A stretch of 40,267 nt of DNA from a bacterium (GTDB lineage Bacteria; Planctomycetota; SZUA-567): positions 1 to 40,267 of the forward strand of contig QKHZ01000128.1 of assembly GCA_003249795.1 (NCBI GenBank), in the 5' to 3' direction. The notes beneath the pieces were generated by a model. That model saw only the letters and a program-made list of their open reading frames with translations, was not told the DNA's origin and ran no database searches. Positions 7,789-16,807 of the stretch are shown here, piece after piece (position 1 is the stretch's first letter; each line of letters opens with the position of its first letter). Position numbers and translations under genes: made by a program.

Positions 7789-9258
7789 ATGGCGATCAAA
7801 ACAGCAACCTGTCCCGTGCAACCGACCTACACAATGCAGTCAGGAGACTACCTCTGCCTTCCGTTTCTCGATGAGAAAAAGGCAGCGTTCAGCAAATCCT
7901 ACTTTAAAGGCATTGATGCCACCGCTCCCAAAGACAAAGGCGCCAGCCACCTCGCCCTCATTACGAAAATCGGCGGCAAAGACCTCGTCGCCCGTGCAGG
8001 ACGTCTTGACGCCAAGTTCGGCACGCCAGCCCTTGGCATGAAAACACTTGTCGCAGAATCTTTGCGTGATGCGAAATCACGCGGATGCAAACGCCTCGTC
8101 ATCGCCGTGTCTTCCGCAGAACTTTGCCGCGCGGCACAAGAAGGCGTAATCCTCGGCGGCTACGAATTCACCAAATACAAATCCGCTTCAAAAAAGAAAG
8201 GTGACGAAAACAAGCCGCTGCGCACCGTCATTGTTTTTGATGCAGTGAAAGCGAAAGGACTTTCGGCAAGCCTGAAAAAAGATGCCGCCGTCTTCAGTTA
8301 CGTCAATTTCGCACGCGACATTCTGAACGAACCGGCCAATGTCATCAACCCCCAGACACTGGCGGCAGCCTATGTCAATACAGGCAGAGCCGCTGGGCTG
8401 AAGATGACGGTCTGGGATGAAAAGAGGCTAATCAAAGAACGCTGCGGAGGAATCATCGGCGTCGGCCAGGGCGGCAAAATCCGCCCGAGGCTGGTGATTG
8501 CAGAATACAACCCGCGCGGTGCAAAAAAACACCTCGCCCTCGTCGGCAAAGGCGTCACCTTCGACACCGGCGGCTATTGCCTGAAGTCATCGGAAGGGCA
8601 GATCGGCATGAAGATGGATATGGGCGGGTCTGCGATGATGTTCGGCGCCATCTGCGCCATCGCCGCGCTGAAGCTGCCAGTCCGCGTCACGCTCTTTACG
8701 CCGCTGGTGGAAAACGATATCTCGTCGACGGCGTATCACACCACCGACATCCTCACCTTCCGCAACGGCAAAACCGCACAGATCGACAACACCGACGCCG
8801 AAGGCCGCCTCATCCTCGCTGACGCGCTGTGCCTTGCCTCCGAGAAGAAACCGGACTGGATTATCGACTCGGCCACGCTGACCGGTGCGTGCGTTGTCGC
8901 TCTTGGCGAAGACATCGCAGGACTGTTCTCCACCGACGATAAACTTGCACAAAACATTCTTAAATCCGGCAACGCGCAGGACGAACTGTTCTGGCAATTA
9001 CCGCTGCACATGCCCTACAAAGAGTTGCTGAAAACGGACCTTGCAGACAGCAAGAACATCGGCTCACGCTGGGGCGGTTCAATTACCGCAGCGCTTTTCC
9101 TTCACCAGTTCGTCGGTGAAAATATCCCGTGGGCGCACCTCGATATCGCAGGCCCCGGCATCAAGGAAACACCGCTGGCGCATCTGGGTAAAGGCGCAAA
9201 AGGGTTTGGCGTCAAGACCATCACCGAACTTGCCGCCACCCTCGCATCAGGTAAATAG
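7789..9258 (+). CDS. pepA: Leucyl aminopeptidase (M17 family)
   Basis: 489 residues, the normal length of cytosolic M17 aminopeptidases, which remove N-terminal residues from peptides as dinuclear-metal hexamers. The C-terminal catalytic domain shows every key residue: K254 and D259 in VGKGVTFDTGG, D277 in MKMDMGG, and the signature NTDAEGRL with D336, E338 and the catalytic R340. The N-terminal domain (1-165) is less conserved, as usual. The family-typical AGAITA is SRWGGSITA here. AAAGGA precedes the ATG. The N-terminal Ala/Lys-rich coding is consistent with its neighbours, so there is no sign of recent transfer. The symbol is by family; PepA/PepB specificity is not distinguishable. Confidence 0.94.
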   Translation: MAIKTATCPVQPTYTMQSGDYLCLPFLDEKKAAFSKSYFKGIDATAPKDKGASHLALITKIGGKDLVARAGRLDAKFGTPALGMKTLVAESLRDAKSRGCKRLVIAVSSAELCRAAQEGVILGGYEFTKYKSASKKKGDENKPLRTVIVFDAVKAKGLSASLKKDAAVFSYVNFARDILNEPANVINPQTLAAAYVNTGRAAGLKMTVWDEKRLIKERCGGIIGVGQGGKIRPRLVIAEYNPRGAKKHLALVGKGVTFDTGGYCLKSSEGQIGMKMDMGGSAMMFGAICAIAALKLPVRVTLFTPLVENDISSTAYHTTDILTFRNGKTAQIDNTDAEGRLILADALCLASEKKPDWIIDSATLTGACVVALGEDIAGLFSTDDKLAQNILKSGNAQDELFWQLPLHMPYKELLKTDLADSKNIGSRWGGSITAALFLHQFVGENIPWAHLDIAGPGIKETPLAHLGKGAKGFGVKTITELAATLASGK

Positions 9259-9322
9259 CATAGCCTGAATAAACAGTCCTTGATGATCAGGCGATGCTGC
9301 AAGCTTTCAGGGAGAACAAGCC

Positions 9323-9676
9323 ATGCAGGACAGGATCATGTATGTCGAATACAAAGGCGGCGGCTTGGCCGGAACCGCTTGGATCTGCCGCGTTTCCTTT
9401 TCAAAAACCGGCAAGACGATCTACTATCAAGGGCGTCAATTGCAATCCCTGAACGGCGATGGATATAAAGCCAACTATTACGACATCGAAACCGGCGAAA
9501 ACTATTGGGTATCCGGATGCAAGACAAAGGGAGACGATACGCTGTATCCGGACACAGTCTTGATTGACGATGATGTCCGCGAGGAATACTGGCGTGATAT
9601 CCGCAATCAGCCGGAAAATATCCACCTGACGTCATTTCGGTCTGATGGCAAATATGCTAAACGCCGCCCACGCTGA
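9323..9676 (+). CDS. Small conserved protein of unknown function
   Basis: 117 residues with AGGGAGA 8 nt before the ATG. The protein is a compact beta-rich sequence: MYVEYKGGG, ARI-like WICRVSFSKTGKTIYYQGR, KANYYDIETGENYWVSGCK, then an acidic IDDDVREEYWRDIR helix and a basic tail. From memory, near-identical small proteins occur in many unrelated bacteria and are sometimes labelled 1-deoxy-D-xylulose-5-phosphate synthase; this protein has no thiamine-diphosphate motif and is far too short, so that name should not be used. It follows pepA by 64 nt in the same direction and ends 9 nt from the convergent PilZ-type gene. Confidence 0.8.
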   Translation: MQDRIMYVEYKGGGLAGTAWICRVSFSKTGKTIYYQGRQLQSLNGDGYKANYYDIETGENYWVSGCKTKGDDTLYPDTVLIDDDVREEYWRDIRNQPENIHLTSFRSDGKYAKRRPR

Positions 9677-9685
9677 TTCGACTTT

Positions 9686-10444
9686 TTATGAACCGGGGGT
9701 GGCTGAAGAGTCTGTAGTTCCAGTGTTAATGTTAAATGTCTCGCGTGCATGTTCAACAAGAGACGAGAGAATCTCCTGCTGCGAAGGTTCCATGTCGACG
9801 AATCGCCATGCGATGCGGACAATCTCAGGCGCACCGGGCTCAGGCGGAGTAACCAGCGCCATGCGGGTAAAGCGGCCGCTCAGTTCCAGATCCGTCATCC
9901 CGAAATTTTCAATCGTGGAAAAGTGGATGTGTACGGCATCGAGCAGAACTTTGTACTGGTCGTTTTTGGGGATGTCGCACAAAATTCCGCCGAGTCCGAC
10001 ATTCAACACTTCACCGCGAAAAATACAGTCGCCAACGTGGATCACCGCGCGCGCACCGGGAATACTGACGCGCAGGTGCTGGCGGAAGCCCCGGGGATTA
10101 CACAGACGGTTGACTTCGGTTGCAAGAATCAGCGGCTGGCACGGCACGGCGATAGCTGAGATCCCCAGTTGCCGCAGGCGCTCGGCGTCAGTAGCGTTGG
10201 CCACAGGAAGAAATGACGTCAGCTGCCCACTCACCGCCCGACGCATCTGCGACCACATCTCATTGCAGCAGGAGAACTCGAAGATAATGATTTCAAAATG
10301 CGTGGACGTGAGCTTTGTCATCGCATCCATCGCGCTGTTTGATTCGGTCAGCCGGATATCGCTGAGTTCGGTCAGCAGGCAATCGCGCAGATGCAGGCGG
10401 AGGTCGTCCTGCTCACAGATGATCAGGATTTTGCGGTGCAACAT
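9686..10444 (-). CDS. Degenerate receiver-like domain plus PilZ domain protein
   Basis: 252 residues. Residues 1-115 have the alternating beta/alpha pattern of a response-regulator receiver (KILIICEQDD, EIIIFEF, GISAIAVPCQP), but the phosphoacceptor Asp strand reads IIIFEF and the conserved Lys is missing, so phosphorylation is doubtful. Residues 118-225 fit PilZ, the cyclic-di-GMP receptor domain: an RxxxR motif at R121-R125 and NVGLGG at 148-153, which resembles D/NxSxxG with Ser replaced by Gly. AGGA lies 8 nt before the ATG. It would couple cyclic-di-GMP to an output through protein contact; partner unknown. Convergent with the small conserved gene at its 3' end. Confidence 0.72.
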   Translation of the reverse strand: MLHRKILIICEQDDLRLHLRDCLLTELSDIRLTESNSAMDAMTKLTSTHFEIIIFEFSCCNEMWSQMRRAVSGQLTSFLPVANATDAERLRQLGISAIAVPCQPLILATEVNRLCNPRGFRQHLRVSIPGARAVIHVGDCIFRGEVLNVGLGGILCDIPKNDQYKVLLDAVHIHFSTIENFGMTDLELSGRFTRMALVTPPEPGAPEIVRIAWRFVDMEPSQQEILSSLVEHARETFNINTGTTDSSATPGS

Positions 10445-10728
10445 AGCTGTTTCCTTATTTCGGAAATGAATCCATATGATACAAATCGACTGTTATGCTA
10501 TCTCCGCACCGGAAAGAATGCAAGCCTGTTGCAGAACACTAACGATGTTTTATTCCAACAGAAAAAATGGCATTCCAATTAGCTGTTTTATTTATTCGAA
10601 ACCGTTTCTATAAAATTGATCAGCAGTATCAATAGCAGTAGTTGATAATTTATCTTGTGCAATCATTATCAATCGAGATGATTTCCCTGAACGCATTGTG
10701 GCAGATATTGAAAAATAGGGAGAGAAAT

Positions 10729-11379
10729 ATGGTTCGGATTTATATAGCAATTTTGGTTTTCGCTTTTTGTGAAATGGGCTATTCAGCAGATGAAAGTCAG
10801 CAACCGCCGCTTCTGTATACATTAACGATAGACGACAAGAGCCAAATCATCCAATTAGACACTCCAACTAAAATTGATTGTTCTCTTGTGAATCCTACTG
10901 TCGTACTTTCCGCATCACCGGTACGCCATTTTTCATATGGATGCATTGAATTTGATTATCCGGCCAACTACACGTGGGAAGCGGAAATTATGGATGACAT
11001 GGATAAGCAGTGGACACTGTCTGGAACAGATGCCACTATTATCATTTCACTCAATCCTGAACAGGTGGGGACAAAAGATGTCGCGCAAGCTCTGTTTGAG
11101 GGATTCAGTAAAAATAGTCCAACAATTACGTTGTGTGAGAGGGTAATTGGCGACACTACTTATAAAGGACAATGCGTAACCGTGCGGTTTTCTGAAACCA
11201 CGTTAGTAACTGAAGTCTACGCTTTTCCCAGTGAATATGGCAGCCGAATATTTATGTTGCAAGACATTCTTACAGACGATGGCAAACACAGCGCAGATGC
11301 AGAATCATTTTTCAAATTACTTGGCAATACACTGAAAGTCCACTCCGTTTCATCTCTTTTAGCGCAACCGGAGAAATAA
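10729..11379 (+). CDS. Secreted protein of unknown function
   Basis: 216 residues from the ATG at 10729, chosen because AGGGAGAG lies 5 nt upstream and because it begins with a clean signal peptide (MVRIYIAILVFAFCEMGYSA, cleavage after Ala20). A longer in-frame start at 10642 would bury this signal. The mature part is mostly beta-strand with a central TWEAEIMDDMDKQWTLSGTD block and no motif I recognise. Codon use is more AT-rich than in neighbouring genes, as is the 284-nt upstream gap (10445-10728), which contains no other gene. It may be recently acquired or simply weakly constrained. It is convergent with tcdA. Confidence 0.7.
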   Translation: MVRIYIAILVFAFCEMGYSADESQQPPLLYTLTIDDKSQIIQLDTPTKIDCSLVNPTVVLSASPVRHFSYGCIEFDYPANYTWEAEIMDDMDKQWTLSGTDATIIISLNPEQVGTKDVAQALFEGFSKNSPTITLCERVIGDTTYKGQCVTVRFSETTLVTEVYAFPSEYGSRIFMLQDILTDDGKHSADAESFFKLLGNTLKVHSVSSLLAQPEK

Positions 11380-11450
11380 CAATGCTCTGTTGCCAATAGC
11401 GGTTGCATGACATTTGACGAGGGCAGCAGGCTGTTCTGGTGTGTAGGTTG

Positions 11451-12212
11451 TCAATCATGCCGAGGGGATGAATCACTGGTAAAGTGACTGATTGCGGTGT
11501 TGGCCAGTAGCAAGCCGAAGATACCGGTCAAGGTCGGCAGGCTGCCGAGGATGTGGCGTTTGCGACCCTTACCGTGAAAATGCGGATCACTTTCAGCGTC
11601 TTCGTCTGGCGATATCAGCGTTGCATTGTCAACAAGTTCGGTCGAATAGACACAGGGAAAGTTGATATCGACGCCTGCCTTGCGCAAACGCTTGCGGACA
11701 AGACGTGCCAGCGGGCAGTGCTTGGTTTTGGCAAGTGGCGCGACAGTAACTTTTGACGGATCTGTGCGGAGGGCTGCGCCCATGCTGGAGATGACCTCGA
11801 TCCCGCACTTGCGGCATTCGGTCAGAAGCGCCAGCTTGGGCCCGAGCGCGTCAATCGCGTCGATCAGAAGATCCGGCACCGGTGTCAGCACTTGGTCAAG
11901 CGTGTCGTGATTGACAAACAGAATCCGGGCGTCAACGGCACAAGATGGATTAATCTGAAGTACCCGCTCGCGCGCAACATCTGCCTTGTGACGGTCGACA
12001 GTTGATTCAAGCGCGAGGATCTGGCGATTGATATTACTGGGGCTGATCAAGTCGAAGTCGATCAGGGAAAAGTGGCCGATTCCGGCGCGTGCCAAGCCTT
12101 CCAGCGCATACCCGCCGACTGCTCCGAGGCCGACAATCGTTACATGCGCCGCATGCAGGCGATCCAGTTTGTCCTGACCGATCAGCCTGCGAATTCTGGC
12201 AAAACGTTCCAC
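11451..12212 (-). CDS. tcdA: tRNA threonylcarbamoyladenosine dehydratase (TcdA/CsdL)
   Basis: 253 residues, typical length. This E1-like enzyme uses ATP to cyclise t6A37 of ANN-decoding tRNAs to ct6A. The Rossmann-type nucleotide site GLGAVGGYALEGLARAG lies at 28-44, followed by DFDLISPSNINRQ (52-64), which carries the adenylation-site residues, and DAIDALGPK. The segment SSMGAALRTDPSKV matches the TcdA/YgdL branch rather than ThiF or MoeB, and there is no zinc-binding CxxC pair. Translation starts at GTG with AAGGA 9 nt upstream. It lies 46 nt downstream of the AsmA-like gene on the same strand and may be cotranscribed. Confidence 0.9.
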   Translation of the reverse strand: MERFARIRRLIGQDKLDRLHAAHVTIVGLGAVGGYALEGLARAGIGHFSLIDFDLISPSNINRQILALESTVDRHKADVARERVLQINPSCAVDARILFVNHDTLDQVLTPVPDLLIDAIDALGPKLALLTECRKCGIEVISSMGAALRTDPSKVTVAPLAKTKHCPLARLVRKRLRKAGVDINFPCVYSTELVDNATLISPDEDAESDPHFHGKGRKRHILGSLPTLTGIFGLLLANTAISHFTSDSSPRHD

Positions 12213-12258
12213 CGCGAAGATCCTTTATTTATCCATATTAACGGTATGCGGACGTGTC

Positions 12259-15200
12259 CTATTTAAAAATATCTTCAAGCTGGCTGAAGGGATTGTCATC
12301 TTTCTTTTTGTCGGAATCACTTCCCTGATTGTTTTCCATTTGCTTGCGGATGCCGCCGCCGAGTTTGTTGAGTATATCTTTTAGATCACTGTTTCCGCCG
12401 GGGGCGATGCTGCCGACGTCACCGGTGAGTGCGCGCATGATCAGGAATTGTCCGATCTCTTTTGCAATGGTCTTAGTCATGCGGGTCGCGTCAGGACGGG
12501 GAGACTGCAGGCTGCCGCGGAACGTAACATACAGTTTCCGGCTGCGTCCCATATCTTCAAGCAACTCCATCAGGTCAGCCTTGAGCGCCTGCTGGCTTTC
12601 CTTCGGGAGTTTGTTCAGTTCCTTGATGCTTCCGAATAAGTCATCCAGCGGCAAAGTCCGGTTCACGTGATTGATAATGTAAACCTTCAGATCCATGTCA
12701 CTGGCAAGGACAACTTCCGGATCAAGTATAACAGTCCCTTCGACAAGAAAATCTGCGGTGTTACCGCCCTGCACTTCGACTTCCTGCAACGTGAGTTTTC
12801 GATCGGCGATCTGGTAATGGCCGCGGATTTCGTCGTAACGAATTTCCTTGGTCAATGTCGACGTCGATTGGTCGTATTCGCTTCCGAGAGGGCGGTTAAT
12901 CACATTGCCAAGGTCAACCGGAAAATCATACTTCATCCAATCGGCCCAGTTGGTGGTTTTATCCTGAACAAGCATGGTCAGTGCCTGAATACGGAGTGAG
13001 CCGTTTGAGGCGCGAAGCGTCGACAGAATTTCATTTTTCGCTAATCCTGAGAAAACAAACTGCGCAGACTGGCTGATCTCTTCGTTTGGAAGGTGCAGTT
13101 TCCCACTGGTAAACACGCAATAGCGACTGACGTCTTTTAGTAGAACAGGAATTTCAAGACCGCTGGTTGCCAAGGCGGTTGACCAAACAGGGCGAATTTG
13201 ATTTTCCGGACGGAAGTCGAGATTGGCTCGCGCCCAGATATATCCGCCGAGTTGTGTTTTCATATTGTTGAGCGCCAGAATCCCATTATCAAGCGATAAC
13301 TCTGTATGCAGGTTTTCGATCTTGCGTCCCGACAGATTGATCGAATCAACCGCCAGAGCCGAATCGGTGAGTTTCAAATAGCACATCAAATCACGCCAAT
13401 CTGTGAGTGTTGCAAGTTCAATTATTGATGCAGGCTGAATGGTTCCCTTTATCTGCACTGTTGTCAGGTCAACACCAGGCCTCAGGCTGGAAAGAGGATA
13501 CGGAACCGCTTCTGCGTATGCTGTCCCGTCAAGCTCGGAGCGCACATTTAACTGGCTTCCGTTTCCGAACAGGAGCTTGTCGTTTTCAATCCGGGCGGAT
13601 GGAATTGTTCCGACGGCGCGGAGTTGTGCAAACGGTGTCGTCAGATCGAGATTATTGATAACAATCCGGTCGGTCGTTTCATCCTGCAGATTAACCAACA
13701 AGCTGCAGGCGCCGGCAACCTGTTTCAGCTGCAACGGCCGGTCGCCAAAGTCGGGCGAAGCGATCAGGATCTGGTCGGAAGAAAGCTTCGCCTCACACGA
13801 AAGCGCCAGTGTTGTCCCGAGGGCATGAACCTGCAGAACTAGGTTGCCAACCGCTTTGACATTCGGCGGGAAGAACGAGGGCAATATCTGTGCGCAGCCA
13901 GCCATGTTGCTTTTCAGCGTCAGAGATGAGTCTTTGTCAATCTGCCAGAGACCGGAGTCCGTGCGGCTTGCACTGCCTTGCGCCGAAAGGATGACAGCCC
14001 CCGTTGATGTGGTCAGGTTCAGGCCTATTAATGATGCTTTCCCGCCGCGCTCGTACGACAACTGCAGGTCGCCATTGACCCGCTGGTCGCGAAAGACCGG
14101 TGTGTTTTTGTTGTAAACAGCCGGTTCGTTAAAGACGAGTCCCAAAAATGTCTGCCAACCGTTATCCGAGAAGTCGAGTTTTCCGCGGGTTTCAAACGAG
14201 CCGCCGAAACGGTAATCGGTCGGATATTCAAGCAAAGAGAGTGACTGCAGAAGCCCGAGCGTCGGCTGGGTGGAACCACGTGCCTGAACATTGAGCCCGC
14301 CTGCAAGCAGTTGTTCGATGCGCTCCAGCTTACCGGCTGCGGCGACTTCCAGAACCGGCGCGTTATCCTGCGTCATGGTCAGTGAAACATTGTTCAGCGT
14401 AAAGCCTGACAAGCGGTCTGTCGCAATACGCAGGTCATGCCTGATATTAACCGGATAGTACTCACGGTTAATCCGCAGCGATCCGTTCAGGCTGGTGTCG
14501 GAGAGTGTCAGCCACGGATCGGTATAGTCAAACTTGCCCATGCCGTTGAGCGACTGAATCGTCGTAGCCAATTGCCGCGGAATCAGTGTCAAGAGCAGTT
14601 GTCCGGCTTTGCCCGGGTCAAGCTGAATCCGGTATTCGCCGTTTGACTGTTTCTTAAGCATATCAAGCTGGCCGTTAGCGACAAGCGTGAGAGGGTCGGT
14701 CGAAAGCTGCAGGCGGTCGATAATGTAGTCATTCAGCCAGCCGAAGCTGACACCCAGGTCAAATACTGCCGGGCCGAGATTGACCTTCAGCGGCGCATCG
14801 ATCGAGTTACGTTGCAGATATACGGGCTGACCATCTTGCGTTTGTGCATGCACGGTAAAAGCAAAGGGTTTTGTGGTGCCGTTTTTGAGCGTTGCATCAA
14901 TTTGCAGTTTGCCGTCAATGGTTGCATCTTCATAACGGCTTTCAGGTTTGAGAGCTGCGCTGATTTTCGTCAGATCCGTGCGTGCAGCGAGATTGAAATT
15001 GAAGACCGGCATCGCAAGGGACGTTTCCGGCATGCGAATGGATCCGTTCAGTGTAGCCGCTGAATCCAGTGCGCTGAGAGTCAGGTTCGTACAGCGCAGT
15101 TCCTGACCGACATATTCGATCTTGCCGCCGAGAGAGGCGACAACCGGACCGATCAGATTCGGGTCTTTCAGGGCGATCGTGTCCGAAGATACCTGCAGTG

Positions 15201-16542
15201 CCGTTGACACGGAACCGTTCAGGAATGTCAACGGGCCTGCCACATGCAACAGCCCGTCGAATCCGGCTGATTTTGTCTGCAATGCCGTATTGATTTCGAG
15301 ATCGCCGGTGACGGCGTTGTCAAAGTTCAGGCTGCCTGAAACCGAACCGGAAATTAATTCGGAAGCGAGGTCAATCTTGCCGCTGACAGCGTTTTGTCCA
15401 AACGGAATTTCCACGTTAAACGGAACTGTAAGTTCCGGGCCAAAATTCAGAGCATATTGCAGATAATTGACATTAGTCTGGGTTGTGAGGAGATGCCCTC
15501 TAAGATCACAACTGCTCTCATGCAACTGCACATGTACCGTTGAAGTGAGGTTGTTCATCGCCAGCAGTACCGGCAACTGCAACCGCAGCATTGACTGCAA
15601 TTTGTTCGGCTCGAGAATTTCGAGATCGACGGCAAGATTCCCTGTCGGTTGCAGGAGCTTGTACCCGTCAAACAGATTTATTTCGCCGTTTGCTTCTACC
15701 GTGGCGATGGCGGGCGTGCCTTCCTGATTTTGGAGCAGCATTGAGCCTTCACAAGCGAAGGGATTGCCCAGCTTGTCGGTCTGGAGTGATAAGTGCGGGA
15801 TCTGAGCAAAACCGTGGATACCGCTTTGTTGGTCATTGATCTCGACACAGACGGCGACAAGTTCGATTGTCCTGACATCGACCGCAATCGGAGATGCCGC
15901 TGCAGGCGCTGTTACTGAAGCTGCAAGCAGCAGATCATTTCTGCCGGTCTGGGTTTGTTCCGTATCGGATTGACTCGTCTGTGTCTGGTCTGTTGTATCA
16001 GCCAGCATTTTATGCAGGGTTGAGGTACTGAGCCCTGCCAGTGCTTTTACATTCCAGTCGTGTTCAGACTGACGCATAAGCGACAAGCGGGCGTCTTCGA
16101 TCTTGATGCTGCGGATACGTAAATTTCCCTGCAGAAGTGATGACATGTCTGCAGAGACGGTCAGTTTTTTTGCATTCAGGATCGGCGTGTCCTGCGCGTT
16201 CAGATCGGGGATTACGACATTGTCGGCTGCAAAGCCGCCATTCCAGAAGTCAATCCGCACGTCCCCGATCCGGCATTGCCGTCCGGTTTTTTGCAGCAGA
16301 GTTTGCTCAAGCATGGCTTTGACGCTGTCAGTCGGAATCAGGTATGGCCCGACGCCGATCAGGATGCAGAGCAGTAGCAGAAGAATGCCGCAGACCTTGA
16401 GAATGCATCCCAGTCGCGTTTTCTTTTTTGGCGGTCGTTGTGTCTGCGGTTCAGAAGATCCGGTAACCGGTTCCGGCAAGGGAAGCTCCTGTAAAAACGG
16501 GACATTGATCATACGGCCGCCGCAATCCGGCAGCACTGTCAT
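12259..16542 (-). CDS. Very large AsmA-like (AsmA/TamB/YhdP superfamily) envelope protein
   Basis: 1427 residues. A Pro/Gln-rich cytoplasmic N-terminus (1-43) with KKKTR precedes one membrane helix at about 45-68, then the AsmA-type opening: VKAMLEQTLLQKTGRQCRIGDVRIDFWNGGF. The remainder is a long series of beta-strand-rich repeats typical of hydrophobic-groove bridge proteins that span the periplasm, with an AsmA-C-like region near 1180-1340. A charged, low-complexity tail (SDSDKKKDDNPFSQ) ends the protein. Homologues move phospholipid or assist outer-membrane biogenesis, so this supports a double-membrane envelope. The first ATG (16542) has GCGGA upstream; an alternative ATG at 16512 would drop ten residues. 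The repeat character makes fine domain borders uncertain. Confidence 0.85.
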   Translation of the reverse strand: MTVLPDCGGRMINVPFLQELPLPEPVTGSSEPQTQRPPKKKTRLGCILKVCGILLLLLCILIGVGPYLIPTDSVKAMLEQTLLQKTGRQCRIGDVRIDFWNGGFAADNVVIPDLNAQDTPILNAKKLTVSADMSSLLQGNLRIRSIKIEDARLSLMRQSEHDWNVKALAGLSTSTLHKMLADTTDQTQTSQSDTEQTQTGRNDLLLAASVTAPAAASPIAVDVRTIELVAVCVEINDQQSGIHGFAQIPHLSLQTDKLGNPFACEGSMLLQNQEGTPAIATVEANGEINLFDGYKLLQPTGNLAVDLEILEPNKLQSMLRLQLPVLLAMNNLTSTVHVQLHESSCDLRGHLLTTQTNVNYLQYALNFGPELTVPFNVEIPFGQNAVSGKIDLASELISGSVSGSLNFDNAVTGDLEINTALQTKSAGFDGLLHVAGPLTFLNGSVSTALQVSSDTIALKDPNLIGPVVASLGGKIEYVGQELRCTNLTLSALDSAATLNGSIRMPETSLAMPVFNFNLAARTDLTKISAALKPESRYEDATIDGKLQIDATLKNGTTKPFAFTVHAQTQDGQPVYLQRNSIDAPLKVNLGPAVFDLGVSFGWLNDYIIDRLQLSTDPLTLVANGQLDMLKKQSNGEYRIQLDPGKAGQLLLTLIPRQLATTIQSLNGMGKFDYTDPWLTLSDTSLNGSLRINREYYPVNIRHDLRIATDRLSGFTLNNVSLTMTQDNAPVLEVAAAGKLERIEQLLAGGLNVQARGSTQPTLGLLQSLSLLEYPTDYRFGGSFETRGKLDFSDNGWQTFLGLVFNEPAVYNKNTPVFRDQRVNGDLQLSYERGGKASLIGLNLTTSTGAVILSAQGSASRTDSGLWQIDKDSSLTLKSNMAGCAQILPSFFPPNVKAVGNLVLQVHALGTTLALSCEAKLSSDQILIASPDFGDRPLQLKQVAGACSLLVNLQDETTDRIVINNLDLTTPFAQLRAVGTIPSARIENDKLLFGNGSQLNVRSELDGTAYAEAVPYPLSSLRPGVDLTTVQIKGTIQPASIIELATLTDWRDLMCYLKLTDSALAVDSINLSGRKIENLHTELSLDNGILALNNMKTQLGGYIWARANLDFRPENQIRPVWSTALATSGLEIPVLLKDVSRYCVFTSGKLHLPNEEISQSAQFVFSGLAKNEILSTLRASNGSLRIQALTMLVQDKTTNWADWMKYDFPVDLGNVINRPLGSEYDQSTSTLTKEIRYDEIRGHYQIADRKLTLQEVEVQGGNTADFLVEGTVILDPEVVLASDMDLKVYIINHVNRTLPLDDLFGSIKELNKLPKESQQALKADLMELLEDMGRSRKLYVTFRGSLQSPRPDATRMTKTIAKEIGQFLIMRALTGDVGSIAPGGNSDLKDILNKLGGGIRKQMENNQGSDSDKKKDDNPFSQLEDIFK

Positions 16543-16699
16543 TCGTTTTCCGCTCAGAAATCACAAGCATACCAGAGGAAACAGGTGTACAAGAGACATC
16601 TGCAGGCGATTGACGCGGAGAACAATATCTATCATCAAAATTGATCAACATCAGGTCAAACAAAAAAAGGCTGGCCACCCGTACCGGCACTCAGCCCAC

Positions 16700-16718
16700 A
16701 CTGACAATCATTGTCAGT
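16700..16718. promoter_or_regulatory. Perfect 9-bp palindrome, candidate operator ahead of the AsmA-like gene
   Basis: ACTGACAAT and ATTGTCAGT are exact inverse complements separated by one base, within the 265-nt gap (16543-16807) upstream of the AsmA-like gene. A one-base centre cannot form an RNA hairpin loop of normal size without opening the stem, so a dimeric DNA-binding protein site is the simpler reading. A weaker inverted repeat (CCAGC/GCTGG) lies 40 nt away. No other gene is visible in the gap. The regulator is unknown. Confidence 0.4.
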
Positions 16719-16807
16719 ATCCCGACTCAATCCTTCAAAAATATTGTGCACCAGCGCAAAGCTGGCGCGGCATTATGGTTACATCGATCGATAAATGCGA
16801 CAGATGA

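Noticed and set aside
10642-10728. Start of the secreted-protein gene at 10642.
   Set aside because: It would put 29 residues ahead of a clean signal peptide and has no ribosome-binding site, while 10729 has AGGGAGAG.
11364-11406. GCAACCG/CGGTTGC inverted repeat as a terminator for the secreted-protein gene.
   Set aside because: The spacer is 29 nt and no T run follows, so it does not look like an intrinsic terminator; it may be chance.
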